NCBI GenBank assembly: GCA_964564545.1
Contig: CAZMBP010000071.1
Location: 1-64,000 of the forward strand
Source: CAJQQY01 sp964564545
GTDB taxonomy: Bacteria > Bacteroidota > Bacteroidia > Chitinophagales > Saprospiraceae
Direction of reading: 5' to 3'
Length of the DNA: 64,000 nt
Position numbers and translations under genes: made by a program. Below are positions 53,401 through 62,286 of the stretch, in pieces. Within the stretch, counting starts at the first letter, position 1. The number at the start of each line of letters is the position of its first letter. The notes beneath the pieces were generated by a model that had not been told where the DNA came from, ran no database searches, and worked only from the letters and a program-made list of their open reading frames with translations.

Positions 53401-55012
53401 ATACTAATTTAATCGCATCATAATCTGTCTTCTTGGCCATCGCATCAGCGTAGTGGAAAATTTTATCCTTAACATAAATTATCTCTTTCTCTTTGTCATA
53501 ATCGACAAAACCACTAGCCACAAACTCGTAGAGTAAACTTTCAATGTTTTTAGTATCAAATCTTGGATTCAATTTTATCGCGTAATCTCTTGCCTCAATT
53601 TCTCTGTATCCTAATTCATCAGACAATACTTTTAGCGAAACAATTGGATTTACATCTGAGATATTTTGAATTCGCATCAAGTACTTTTCATCATAATATT
53701 TCAAACTTTCAAAAGTCACTTCATCCTTTCCATTTCCAATCCCAAATTGTTTTTTTCCAATCAATAAACTATCGTTGACCAAATTCCAATCAACCTTATC
53801 TGCATTAATATTCACTTGATGATAAGAATCAAAAAATGGATTTCGATCACTTCCTCTTTTTCCTCTAGAAAGATTCAAATCTTTAGTTACAATGTCATAT
53901 TTCAAATTTACTGAAGGATGATAAATCGAATCTTGATCGAAGTACAAAACCACTTTAACCTGCTCGCCAGCTATTCGCTCACTTTTACGGATTTTAAATA
54001 ATTGAGTAGTCGCTCGGAAAGAAACTTTACCTCCATTCTTAACCACAATTTTCGCTGGAGTTTCTTTATCACCTGCTCCGTACACCGTATTTCCTTCCAA
54101 TCTAAAACCTCCCGTATATTCAATTCCTTCTCCAATTCCATTAATCTTCAAAATCTTATCATAAGATGAAAAACGTGGATAGGAACCTTCTCTAGATTTA
54201 TTTCTTACGACAACTTTATCTTCAAAATCTCCTTCAATCTCTTCTCCTGGAAAAAGTGATGGATATATTAATTTTACATTTTTGGCTTGATATAAACTTT
54301 TCTTCCCTTCTATTTCATATTCATTGAGAATACAGTAAACATCTTTTTGATTCAATTTTTCCCAAGTTACTTTTCCACCTGAGCCTTTCCATTTCTCTTG
54401 AGTAGGAAAATATTGTCCTGCCGTTTCTAGGATCACCACCGAATCTTTTCCACGAGTTCCAATCAAGTTTAATTTTTCAAATTCTACAAAAGGAACTCCT
54501 TCTTCAATATCCATTAAATAATTATCAGATTCGTAATACCACTTCATCCCTTGCTTGGACCATCGCAAAGCTTTTTTAGCATAAAAAGATTCGGAAAATT
54601 TCAGGTAATCTTTGTAAGGTTTGAGTTTTCGGTTTTGGATGGCTTTGACCATCGTAAGGGTGAGTGCATTCCATTCATTTAACTTTGCTCCATCAGTTTC
54701 ATTTTGTTTGATGGCTAAAACTACTGAAAGGTAATTTTTAAAATAAGGATTCGCTAACATTCTCTTAGCCAACATCTCATTGCACACATCTCTGAAAAAA
54801 TCAAATTCTTCATCTGTAATTGAAGCATTGAAATAATCTTCGAAATCCTCAAAGAATTCTTTCATTTGCTTGCTTTTACTTTTGGTAAAAAACGCTTCAA
54901 ATTCTTTGATGAAGGCAGGTCGTTCTTCTGGAAAAACATTTTCTTTTTGTGACCAAGCTGAGGATGCAAAAAATAAAATTGCGGCAAGAGGGAGTAGTAT
55001 ATTTTTTATCAT
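50498..55012 (-). CDS. Very large secreted beta-rich hypothetical protein (1504 aa)
   Basis: It starts with a clear signal peptide (NILLPLAAILFFASSAWSQ). A helical part (to about residue 180) is followed by over 1200 residues of beta-strand-rich sequence (GKVSFRATTQLFKIRKSE, KGNLVSAEIFPDIRE, ETAFYDLKSNELKIGGVPE). Short segments resemble the LptA/OstA-type jelly-roll repeats, but this is weak. There is no T9SS domain or lipobox. It looks like a Bacteroidota envelope protein that links or insulates outer-membrane layers. No family is assigned. It is followed by a hairpin and precedes a YheT-like gene. Confidence 0.65.
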   Translation of the reverse strand: MIKNILLPLAAILFFASSAWSQKENVFPEERPAFIKEFEAFFTKSKSKQMKEFFEDFEDYFNASITDEEFDFFRDVCNEMLAKRMLANPYFKNYLSVVLAIKQNETDGAKLNEWNALTLTMVKAIQNRKLKPYKDYLKFSESFYAKKALRWSKQGMKWYYESDNYLMDIEEGVPFVEFEKLNLIGTRGKDSVVILETAGQYFPTQEKWKGSGGKVTWEKLNQKDVYCILNEYEIEGKKSLYQAKNVKLIYPSLFPGEEIEGDFEDKVVVRNKSREGSYPRFSSYDKILKINGIGEGIEYTGGFRLEGNTVYGAGDKETPAKIVVKNGGKVSFRATTQLFKIRKSERIAGEQVKVVLYFDQDSIYHPSVNLKYDIVTKDLNLSRGKRGSDRNPFFDSYHQVNINADKVDWNLVNDSLLIGKKQFGIGNGKDEVTFESLKYYDEKYLMRIQNISDVNPIVSLKVLSDELGYREIEARDYAIKLNPRFDTKNIESLLYEFVASGFVDYDKEKEIIYVKDKIFHYADAMAKKTDYDAIKLVSVADKEANAVFSMKDRSLTANNVVDLEISKLQKVAIKPGNKSITLKKNRDMDFNGKIFAGFSTLEGKDFHFDYEKYVMELDSVRYFDLFVPTEAKDEKGRPVSISIASRIEHTNGVLLVDAPDNKSGANDIDLFPSFNTKDYSYVYYDNRLIHDGVYKRDSFYFKLDKFSFNSLDNFTKNDIHFKGNLVSAEIFPDIRETLLLQEEDQSLGFTTQTPAEGLPTYQGIGNYKGEIHMSNKGMLGKGTITYLTSSTDSEDILFKPKQMTATARLFDLREDRQGAIEVPQAHGEEVAIDWRPYSDSMYITTKKDKPFELFKENDHNILGSLILTPDGLRGNGKMKWTKGSLASDLIKFGAYSADSDTSTLTINAVGASELALLTSNVNSQLDFDKQTGHVEANEKGNFTSLPYNQYKTSLTTFDWDMAKDAVTFKTTPGELGSFVATGKNRDSLHFDGETAFYDLKSNELKIGGVPEIKTCDAIVYTDDGKLEIFKGGKMSTLENCKIVCDTTTKNHVINRATVDIEGKKSYKAKGFYEYNIKGREQEIQFDNIVGKRYGKGKRSEKKTRTTAKGEVLESDNFYIDLKTEFRGEITLTGDKKPLDFKGFARLDSDKMRDREWFSVNSEGDKNDLVIGFDEPKNYEGYKLYTGLYLSKESAYLYPRVMMPKYLRKDRAIIEAKGLFKLDEVKDEFIFGDTLKILKNKKRGSKVTFSNKDGSFKAEGKLNIGDQLKYIKIDAAGEARSMFPSAQDSTIRGPFGYQVEADMMAGIKSFIPKNMLDFIISDIKSSSFDARGVDFTDAAFYEKALSEYIADTTLYDKTIARMRTEYKLGIPKKHNPYSFLFGKMPMKWDPDYQSFVTQKDQIGLISIAGEEVNVTIKAFIEFKMPSNGDDRLYIYLKSPSDTYYFFGYKGGILNVVSNNTKFNDIVINAKKKDRIIKMPDGEIVELQYVEPSTAERFVRRAQASK

Positions 55013-55030
55013 AAGTCTTTTTTTAACGGT

Positions 55031-55118
55031 TAATGGTTAACGGTGAACAGTTAATACCGCTTGGTTCTAATCGTTCTTTATTAATCGTTAACAGTTATCC
55101 GTTACTAGTTAACCATTA
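55031..55118. repeat. Inverted repeat overlapping the 3' end of prmA
   Basis: taatggttaac (55031-55041) pairs with gttaaccatta (55108-55118), with further ttaac/gttaa units between. The right arm encodes the last three codons (Met-Val-Asn) and flanks the stop of prmA. Similar gttaa units occur at 58798-58830. It probably also serves as terminator. Confidence 0.45.
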
Positions 55119-55929
55119 GTTTTATGCAGATCCAATTATTTCGATATTCGGTTTTTTCTATTTTAAAATTGCTAGCTTCAGCGGCATTTTTGACAAGTTC
55201 TTCATCCTCTTTTAAAATACCCGAAATCAGCAAAGTCCCATTTGGTGTCAACATCTTATTTAACGTCGAAAAACTGTCCAAAATTACATGACGATTGATG
55301 TTTGCTAGGATGATGTCGTACATTTGATCGTCCACTTTTTCAAGTGTTCCATGAATGGATTTAATATTGTCGATATTATTTATACGAGCATTTTCCAAAG
55401 TGTTCTCATATGATGGCAATTCTATATCTATTGCATCAATCTTTTTTGCCCCTAACTGACTCGCCAAAATCGCCAAAATCCCTGTTCCACAACCATAATC
55501 AAAGACTGTTTTCCCTACGAAATCAAGGTTTTCCATAATCGACATCATCATCCAAGTTGTTTCATGATGACCTGTCCCAAATGCCATTTTAGGATTAATT
55601 ACTATTTCATGTTTCACTTCGGTAAGTGGTTCATGAAAGTCTGCTCGAATTCCGCAAAAGTCTCGAACTACAATAGTGTCAAAGTTAGACTCCCAAACGG
55701 CATTCCAATTTTGATACTTTATTAAGGTTTTTTGATGTGAAAATTCGAAGAGATTTTTTAATTCAAGGACTCTTTCATCAATTTGAGGTGTCTCATTTTT
55801 GACTTGAACATAGGCGTCAAATCCATTTTCATTTTCTTCAAATGACTCGAATGGTAATTCTCCCAAAAGTGCAATAAGCATTTCATTATTTTCGGGATTG
55901 GTTTGGAATTCAAATTTTAAATAATCCAT
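55105..55929 (-). CDS. prmA: Ribosomal protein L11 methyltransferase PrmA
   Basis: A 274-residue class I SAM-dependent methyltransferase. It has AFGTGHHETTWMMM, the SAM-binding motif I FDYGCGTGILAILA, the acidic residue in IDAIDIELPS and the motif IILANINRHVI. The N-terminal ~100 residues are the substrate-binding domain (FESFEENENGFDAYV). It trimethylates L11 on the ribosome. The gene is a single unit between two larger envelope genes, with a palindromic element on its upstream side. Confidence 0.95.
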   Translation of the reverse strand: MDYLKFEFQTNPENNEMLIALLGELPFESFEENENGFDAYVQVKNETPQIDERVLELKNLFEFSHQKTLIKYQNWNAVWESNFDTIVVRDFCGIRADFHEPLTEVKHEIVINPKMAFGTGHHETTWMMMSIMENLDFVGKTVFDYGCGTGILAILASQLGAKKIDAIDIELPSYENTLENARINNIDNIKSIHGTLEKVDDQMYDIILANINRHVILDSFSTLNKMLTPNGTLLISGILKEDEELVKNAAEASNFKIEKTEYRNNWICIKLMVN

Positions 55930-55993
55930 TTTGTATGGTTGTTTTTTTGAATGCCAAAAGTAATAAAAAAGTAGTGTTATATCGCACGTAGTG

Positions 55994-56117
55994 GTCTGCT
56001 TTAGCTGACCTAAAAAAATGAGCGCAGCAATTTTTTTCCAAAAAAATTCAAGAATAAAATGAAGTAAGTTTTGTTTGATTCGCTTTGCTCATCCTTTTTA
56101 GGTCAGCTAAAGCAGAC
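55994..56117. repeat. 124-bp palindromic element with perfect 23-bp arms
   Basis: 55994-56016 and 56095-56117 pair perfectly; an inner atgagc (56019-56024) pairs with gctcat (56087-56092). Outside the arms, gtag/ctac pair again (55988-55991 / 56120-56123). It abuts the stop of the next gene, which reads ATG TAG CTG, as at 44168. This is a MITE-like non-coding repeat. Confidence 0.6.
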
Positions 56118-56119
56118 AG

Positions 56120-58765
56120 CTACATGCTGTATACCACTAATTGGTTACCATCTGCGACGATTATCGCATTTTTATCGTCAGAAAATAAATTAACCAATTC
56201 AAACTCCGTTGTTCCTGCCAATGGAAAATCAGGATGCAACTGACCTTTTTTATCAAATAAAAATATCTGATTTTGTTTTTTGCAAAGAGAGCCAATCATC
56301 GCTTTTCCCATATTTTTGGATTGAACGGGGAAAATGGCATCTTGAGAATTGGAAAATTGATAGGTACCAAAGTTTTGAAACTCATCTTGATGATAGTATT
56401 GAATTTCCAAATTGTTGTTTTTTAAAACAGCAAAATCTGAATAATTATCTCCTCCAAAATCTGCTGAAGCAAATTTGTAATTGTTTTGTTTTCCCTCAGA
56501 AACAGGAGATTTTATTTTCCCTTTTTCTAAAAGATTAAAAACTTGAGCTTCTCCATTTTCATCAGCAATGGCCATTTGATTTTTTAATTTCCCTAAATGG
56601 AAAAAGAGAGGATTAGAATTTTCACCAGAAACATTTCTAACTTCCATTTCTACAAATCCATCTTTTCCAAATGAAAAAACACTTCCTTCAGAATTAATCG
56701 CAACAATGAAATCCATGAATTCCGTTTCGAAATGTTTTAATGGAACATTTATCTTGCCTGCGCCTTCAATCGAATTCCAACCTGACAAAGGAATTCCCAT
56801 TTTATCAAAACCATAAATTATTTCGTTTTCGCAAGCCACATAAATCCCAAAATCTCCATCTCCAAAATCTGCCAACAATAATCCATTACTTGCTGGCGAA
56901 GATAATTCTAAGGGAAAATCGTTTTTATCATTTCCCTCTAAATCCAACAAATAAATTTTGTCCAAAGTATTAAATAGGATTCCATTAGCGCTATCTTCAA
57001 AAAAATTCGCTGGGAGGATGTCTGATTGAATTTGACTCGTAAGCAATTTTTCCCAAACGATTTCTCCGTCTTGATTTAATAAATACAACCTTAAATCTTC
57101 ATCTTGAATCAAAATATCGTATTCTCCTTTTTCGTCATTAAAAATGACAAAAGGTTGTGTAATCGCCTTTTTTTTCAAGGGCGTGCGCCATTTTACTTTT
57201 GCTTTCTTTAGATTTTCTTTTTCAAAGTACAAATATCCATTAGTAACAAATTCGCCTTTTTCCCAAGCTGCATTTAAACCAAAAGCTGGAAAATTCTCCC
57301 ACAAGTCAATTTGTGATTTAGCATTTTTTTCTTTTGCATCAAATGAGTTTTTTAAAAACTGATTCGCCGTCCGACTATTCCAATAAAATTCCGCCACCTC
57401 ATTTTGTCCTACCTTTCCTTTCATTTTTAAAAAAGGTATATGGCTTGCTAGAGTTTGATTCGTCACAAATTGATCAATCCAATTTTCCAAAATTCTAGGC
57501 GCACCTGAAAAAACAACATAGTCATCAATAAAAGCATAACAAGGTTTTTTCAAAATCAAAAACTCATCCGAAGCAAATGGAATAGGTAAATTTTCAGTTG
57601 CAATCTGTCTAATATTATAAGTTTGATAATCCCAATTATTCGTCACTCCCAAACTGTCCGTCCATTTTTCTAAATAATGTTGAGCAGTTTTCACTTGGCC
57701 ATTTTTGATTTGATAAGCGATGAATTTTTCTGCTTGCATCTTTTTAGTAAAAATTTCAGTTCGTCCAATTAACCACTCCTCCCCTAGCCATGGCAAAAAC
57801 GATTTTTCAAAAAGTCCTGATGTTTTTTTTGAATTAATATTCCCAGAGAGTCCTTTCAAACTATGCCTAAAAAAATAACCAATATTTTTAGGCAATACTT
57901 CTGCTGATTTGGAATTTGTAAATGTGTTGTTGGAAAAAAGATTTTCCAATAATACATTACCATATTTCTTTTTCACACAACCATTCATACTCACTCCTTC
58001 TTTTTGGAAATCCAAAATCCAATGTCCTGAATAAATATTGTTAGAGAAATAATTTAAATACTTAGTGGCATTTTTATCTAAAAAAGGATTAGCGAAAGAT
58101 TTTAAATTATCAAAATGAATCGAAATTTCAACTTGCTGTTTTGTCCTTTTTGTTTTCTTGGAAAATTGAAAAAGTTCATTTCCTAGTAAATTGGTGGAAG
58201 GATTTTTCAATTGTTCCATCGCACTTTCCACCAGATAAGCATACTTTGAAATCATGATTAAATCCTGATAAACTGCAACGGTATATTTTTCACCTTTGTC
58301 TAGCTCTATTCGATATACTGTATTTTGATTAGCAATTGATTTTCGAGATGGAAATTTATCTAAAAGTTCTGGCAGTTTGAAAACTTGTTTTTCATCTTTT
58401 AATACATATAAAAAGTCCACATCAGATTTCCCACTCAAATGCAAGCCTGCAGTTATTGGACTGTTTAGTAAAAGTTGAAGGTGATTTTTATTTTTAGAAA
58501 AGAGCTGGCGAATTACCCGAAAATCTTCTGACATTTTTTTTACGAAAAAAGCATCACTCATTTCCTCAGCATATGGCATCTTTGCAACTTCATGCCGCAA
58601 CATATAATAATCATCGAATTCTAAAATGATTGCTGTATTTTGTGGAATTGCTTCAATGGGTTGGACGCTCGCAAAAGGATTGCGGTAAGTTTCTTGAATA
58701 AAGAAAAACCAAACGAGCGAGGAAATTAACCCTAAAGCGAAAAAGAATAAAAGTAGTTTTTTCAA
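56120..58765 (-). CDS. Anchored envelope protein with C-terminal propeller-like region
   Basis: An 881-residue protein with an N-terminal hydrophobic segment (LLLFFFALGLISSLVWFFFI) and then a mixed region to about residue 520 (VQPIEAIPQNTAIILEFDDY, AGLHLSGKSDVDFLYVLK), perhaps DUF3352-like. The last 350 residues carry repeated propeller-type blades with 'D..G...' turns (VIFNDEKGEYDILIQDED, LLADFGDGDFGIYVACEN, ADFGGDNYSDFAVLKNNN), as in FG-GAP/PQQ-type propellers. The start codon is TTG; a -7-like TTACTTTG overlaps it. It lies in the envelope, probably facing the periplasm. Confidence 0.65.
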   Translation of the reverse strand: MKKLLLFFFALGLISSLVWFFFIQETYRNPFASVQPIEAIPQNTAIILEFDDYYMLRHEVAKMPYAEEMSDAFFVKKMSEDFRVIRQLFSKNKNHLQLLLNSPITAGLHLSGKSDVDFLYVLKDEKQVFKLPELLDKFPSRKSIANQNTVYRIELDKGEKYTVAVYQDLIMISKYAYLVESAMEQLKNPSTNLLGNELFQFSKKTKRTKQQVEISIHFDNLKSFANPFLDKNATKYLNYFSNNIYSGHWILDFQKEGVSMNGCVKKKYGNVLLENLFSNNTFTNSKSAEVLPKNIGYFFRHSLKGLSGNINSKKTSGLFEKSFLPWLGEEWLIGRTEIFTKKMQAEKFIAYQIKNGQVKTAQHYLEKWTDSLGVTNNWDYQTYNIRQIATENLPIPFASDEFLILKKPCYAFIDDYVVFSGAPRILENWIDQFVTNQTLASHIPFLKMKGKVGQNEVAEFYWNSRTANQFLKNSFDAKEKNAKSQIDLWENFPAFGLNAAWEKGEFVTNGYLYFEKENLKKAKVKWRTPLKKKAITQPFVIFNDEKGEYDILIQDEDLRLYLLNQDGEIVWEKLLTSQIQSDILPANFFEDSANGILFNTLDKIYLLDLEGNDKNDFPLELSSPASNGLLLADFGDGDFGIYVACENEIIYGFDKMGIPLSGWNSIEGAGKINVPLKHFETEFMDFIVAINSEGSVFSFGKDGFVEMEVRNVSGENSNPLFFHLGKLKNQMAIADENGEAQVFNLLEKGKIKSPVSEGKQNNYKFASADFGGDNYSDFAVLKNNNLEIQYYHQDEFQNFGTYQFSNSQDAIFPVQSKNMGKAMIGSLCKKQNQIFLFDKKGQLHPDFPLAGTTEFELVNLFSDDKNAIIVADGNQLVVYSM

Positions 58766-58846
58766 AGTAAGTGTCTCTTAATAGTATGTAATTTCGTTGA
58801 ACGTTAATCGTTTGACGTTTGACGATAACACAAAAATAGAATTTTT

Positions 58847-59236
58847 ATGTCTAAAAATCTTTTATCCGTAGGTGCATTGTTAGGATTATTGGCAGTTGCA
58901 ATTGGTGCATTCGGCGCACATGGTTTGGAAGGAAAAATAACTGAAGCTAGAATTACCACTTTTGAAACTGGAGTTGATTATCAGTTTTATCACACGTTTG
59001 CGATTTTTATTGCGGTGGGATTAGCTGCGTATTTTAAAGATGAGTTTTTTCTTCGAGCAGGTTGGCTCTTTGTGATTGGAATATTATTTTTTTCTGGGTC
59101 GTTGTATTTGTTGGCAACTCGGACTTATTTGGGTATTGAAAGTTGGTCGAAAATTATCGGACCGATTACTCCGATTGGAGGGTTGTTTTTTATTGCAGGT
59201 TGGGGGGTTTTGTTTTACGGGATTTTAAAAAAATAA
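58847..59236 (+). CDS. DUF423 family membrane protein
   Basis: A 129-residue protein with four hydrophobic segments. It opens with LLSVGALLGLLAVAIGAFGAHGLEGKI, the DUF423 signature (AFGAH), and ends with ITPIGGLFFIAGWGVL. Small inner-membrane family of unknown role, common in bacteria. It is 6 bp before the next gene and probably co-transcribed with it. Confidence 0.88.
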   Translation: MSKNLLSVGALLGLLAVAIGAFGAHGLEGKITEARITTFETGVDYQFYHTFAIFIAVGLAAYFKDEFFLRAGWLFVIGILFFSGSLYLLATRTYLGIESWSKIIGPITPIGGLFFIAGWGVLFYGILKK

Positions 59237-59242
59237 AATACT

Positions 59243-59668
59243 ATGTTTTATAACATCAAACCTGAATGCCCAGCTCAAATGGGTAGCAAAACCATATTTG
59301 ATAAAAGTGTTACCCCTTGGAAAATCACTCAACTTCACTTAGTATTCGATGTATGGTTGGGTGGAGATTTGTTAAAAGAATCTCCGTGCTTTTTTGTTAC
59401 AGAAAGGTTTTTGGAAAAAATAAAAATCGATGAAATTTCAGGGTTAAAGTCAATTAGTCCAATTCGTGTTTCGTCTTCTGAAACTTTTAAAAACTTGTAT
59501 CCTAATCGTATCCCACCTAATTGTTTTCTACTACAAATCAATGGGAAACCTGGAGTCGATGATATTGGGATTCACCCTTCTTCTCAATTAATTATATCTC
59601 AAAAATTTCTTGACCGTTTAAGAAAGGTTGATTTAAGCAATGCAAAGATCAAAGTTTTCGAAGATTAA
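59243..59668 (+). CDS. Imm43/DUF1629-like orphan immunity-type protein
   Basis: A 141-residue soluble protein. Two segments (CFFVTERFLEKIKIDEISG and QLIISQKFLDRLRKVDLSNA) fit the 'LVVSERFLELLK...' repeats of the Imm11/Imm43-DUF1629 polymorphic-toxin immunity group, and IRVSSSETFKNLYPNRIPPN fits the linker. No signal peptide. No toxin-like gene is beside it, so it would be an orphan. It starts 6 bp after DUF423. The assignment is by motif reading and is tentative. Confidence 0.45.
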   Translation: MFYNIKPECPAQMGSKTIFDKSVTPWKITQLHLVFDVWLGGDLLKESPCFFVTERFLEKIKIDEISGLKSISPIRVSSSETFKNLYPNRIPPNCFLLQINGKPGVDDIGIHPSSQLIISQKFLDRLRKVDLSNAKIKVFED

Positions 59669-59834
59669 AATTCTGAGAACACTTTTCTGTTTCTCTTTCC
59701 ATATTGTATCAACCAAGACATTCCCATTCATAAATAATCAAAGTTATTCTATCCTTTCTCTTTTTTTCAAATCCACCAACCTATTTACCCTAAAAAGTGT
59801 TAAATTGAAATAACTGAAAATTCAAATCAAAAAA

Positions 59835-62216
59835 ATGATACATAATCCACCGACATTAATATTTAAAAAAGATGTTTTCGATGCAAGCTGCCCTACAGGA
59901 CTTTCTATCATAGAAGAAATGAAAAAGTTCCCTTTTTCAACCAAGTTAAGTTTTAAGCCATTAATAAAATACTGGGAAAACCTTCTAGATAGTACTGATC
60001 TTGATGAAAAGGTGATTGCTCGAGAAGTATTTAACCAATTAGATAAATTCCCATTTTTCAAAGAACCTATTGAAGATGAGTCTATTTTGGAAAATCACCA
60101 AGACGTTGTCAATCTTCTTTTAAGTGGATTTTTTCCTTCTATCCAAAGAAAAAAATTATTGGGAGCTGCCCATAAACCATTTGATATGGAGCCGTTTTTT
60201 CGTACTCCTGCCATGATTAATTTCATGAGTTCTGGCCAACTTAACATTCATTTCGATATGGAAATGGAGGTTGCCAAAAAAATGGGAGTCGTTAAAGCTT
60301 GCTGTTTTATTTTAAATCAACACTACGGTCAAAAATTAGAAGTAAACCCTTCTTTTATTTACACCTTAGGAATCGAAGGGACTTCAAAAATCGGCCATTA
60401 TAAATCTTTGTCAGATAAACAATTTGTCAATGTCATTCCTACTAAACCTCTGAAAAAATTAACGCAGGAACAAATTAACCAACTACTTCGAAATGTCTAT
60501 GACACCGAGCTTTGGTTGAAAATGATACCACCTGAAAATTTCGAATTCCAAGGGATCGGATTAGAAAGATTAATCAACATCACAGGTGAAGAAACACTCT
60601 CCAAAATGAAATATAAATTATTGGAGAAGGATGCCATCGTCAAACCTGAAAACATAAATGCACTTGAAAAAGATCTAAAAACATATTTTGACATTCCAGA
60701 ATTAAGATTGGGAATTACAGCTTTGGATTACCCAACCGAATTTGAAGTTTCTCATCGATACAAAATCAGATATGATTTTTTAGCAAAAAAACACACTAAT
60801 ATTTTATCCGAAAATAATAAGGGTTCACTTTATGAAAAAGTCTGTCAATGGAATACTGAAATGATTATTGAAGACTTGAGTAAATATGAAGATGGCACTT
60901 CATTTCCAAAAGATTTAATGGATGAAGGAATCAAAAGTATTATCGTTGCTCCTTTAGTTAATAAAGATAAACGCGTGATTGGAATTTTAGAAATTGGAGC
61001 ACCCAAAGCTTTTCAGCTGACTAGTTTCCATAAACTAAGGTTAAAAGCAGTTACCCCTTTGTTTTCTATGTCTTTACTTCGAAGTAGGGAAGAAATCGAC
61101 AATCGGATTGAAGCAATTATGCGAGAGGAATTTACAGCGATGCATCCAAGTGTGGAATGGAAATTTATCGATGAAGCTTTTGAGATCATGGAAAAACGAG
61201 AAAATGATCCAGACTTTTCCAATATGAATCCAATTGGATTTGAAAATATTTATCCACTTTACGGTCAAGCAGATATCGTTGGTTCGTCTCACTTGAGGAA
61301 CATTTCTATTCAAGCTGATTTGATTGCTAATTTAAATTTGATTAAAAATGTTTTTTCAGTTGCTATCAAACATATCACCTTTCCTCTTTTGGGTTTAAAA
61401 TTATCTGACGTAGAAAAAAATATCAAATCTATTCTCAAAGGAATTACTTCTGATGATGAAACCAGAGTTTTAGAATTTATCAAAAATGAAATTCATCCTT
61501 TATTTGAAGAAGTTAAAAACAGAAATCCAGAAATCCGAGCAGAGATTATTTCTTATTATGACAAATTAGACCCAAACTTTGGATTCCTTTACCAGGATCG
61601 AAAAAAATATGAAGAAAGTGTTGCGAAAATAAATGACATGATTTCATGGGTGCTTAATGATGCTGAAAAGGAAGGTCAAAAAATGATTCCACATTATTTT
61701 GATGAATACAAAACGGATGGTGTCGAATATGATATTTATACCGGACAATCACTTTTAAAACAAGGAACCTTTAATGAAATCCACCTACATAATTTACGAT
61801 TATGGCAATTGATGACTATGGTTGAAGTGACTCGAAAAGTAGAAAAACTGAAAGCAACTTTAGAAGTGCCTTTGGATACTGCTCAATTGATTTTTGTTTA
61901 TGGAAATCCACTTTCGATTGTTTTTAGGCTGGATGAAAAAAGGTTCGATGTAGATGGAGCATATAATGTTCGATATGAAATCATCAAAAAACGAATTGAC
62001 AAAGCGACGATCGAAGGAACCGGCGAACGATTAACTGTCAAGGGTAAAATTGCTATTGCTTATACCTCTGAAAAAGATAAGATGGAGTATTTACAATATC
62101 TCAACTTTTTAAAAGAAAAAAAATACATAACTGGAGAGATTGAAGATTTGGCACTTGCTAAAATGCAAGGTGTCGAAGGACTAAAAGCCTTACGAGTTAC
62201 TGTTGAAATGATTTAA
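59835..62216 (+). CDS. Large GAF-domain protein of Bacteroidota type
   Basis: A 793-residue soluble protein without a signal peptide. A GAF-like domain lies at about residues 330-410 (GIKSIIVAPLVNKDKRVIGI, then LEIGAPKAFQ). A conserved-looking block YGQADIVGSSHLRN (about residues 476-489) follows it. Both flanking halves (1-300; 500-793) are helical and unassigned. There is no kinase, cyclase or output domain. GAF domains bind small molecules such as cyclic nucleotides. The PycTM-like gene starts 70 bp downstream in the same direction, so the two probably form a unit. Confidence 0.7.
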   Translation: MIHNPPTLIFKKDVFDASCPTGLSIIEEMKKFPFSTKLSFKPLIKYWENLLDSTDLDEKVIAREVFNQLDKFPFFKEPIEDESILENHQDVVNLLLSGFFPSIQRKKLLGAAHKPFDMEPFFRTPAMINFMSSGQLNIHFDMEMEVAKKMGVVKACCFILNQHYGQKLEVNPSFIYTLGIEGTSKIGHYKSLSDKQFVNVIPTKPLKKLTQEQINQLLRNVYDTELWLKMIPPENFEFQGIGLERLINITGEETLSKMKYKLLEKDAIVKPENINALEKDLKTYFDIPELRLGITALDYPTEFEVSHRYKIRYDFLAKKHTNILSENNKGSLYEKVCQWNTEMIIEDLSKYEDGTSFPKDLMDEGIKSIIVAPLVNKDKRVIGILEIGAPKAFQLTSFHKLRLKAVTPLFSMSLLRSREEIDNRIEAIMREEFTAMHPSVEWKFIDEAFEIMEKRENDPDFSNMNPIGFENIYPLYGQADIVGSSHLRNISIQADLIANLNLIKNVFSVAIKHITFPLLGLKLSDVEKNIKSILKGITSDDETRVLEFIKNEIHPLFEEVKNRNPEIRAEIISYYDKLDPNFGFLYQDRKKYEESVAKINDMISWVLNDAEKEGQKMIPHYFDEYKTDGVEYDIYTGQSLLKQGTFNEIHLHNLRLWQLMTMVEVTRKVEKLKATLEVPLDTAQLIFVYGNPLSIVFRLDEKRFDVDGAYNVRYEIIKKRIDKATIEGTGERLTVKGKIAIAYTSEKDKMEYLQYLNFLKEKKYITGEIEDLALAKMQGVEGLKALRVTVEMI

Positions 62217-62286
62217 AAAGAATAAATTTCTAATGAAATTTCTTAGATTTGACATGTAATTGAAAAGCAAACAAACAAAGGAAATT

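Noticed and set aside
59835..62216. GAF protein as a sensor histidine kinase or diguanylate cyclase
   Set aside because: No H-box, HATPase, GGDEF or EAL motif is present; only the GAF-like segment is recognised.
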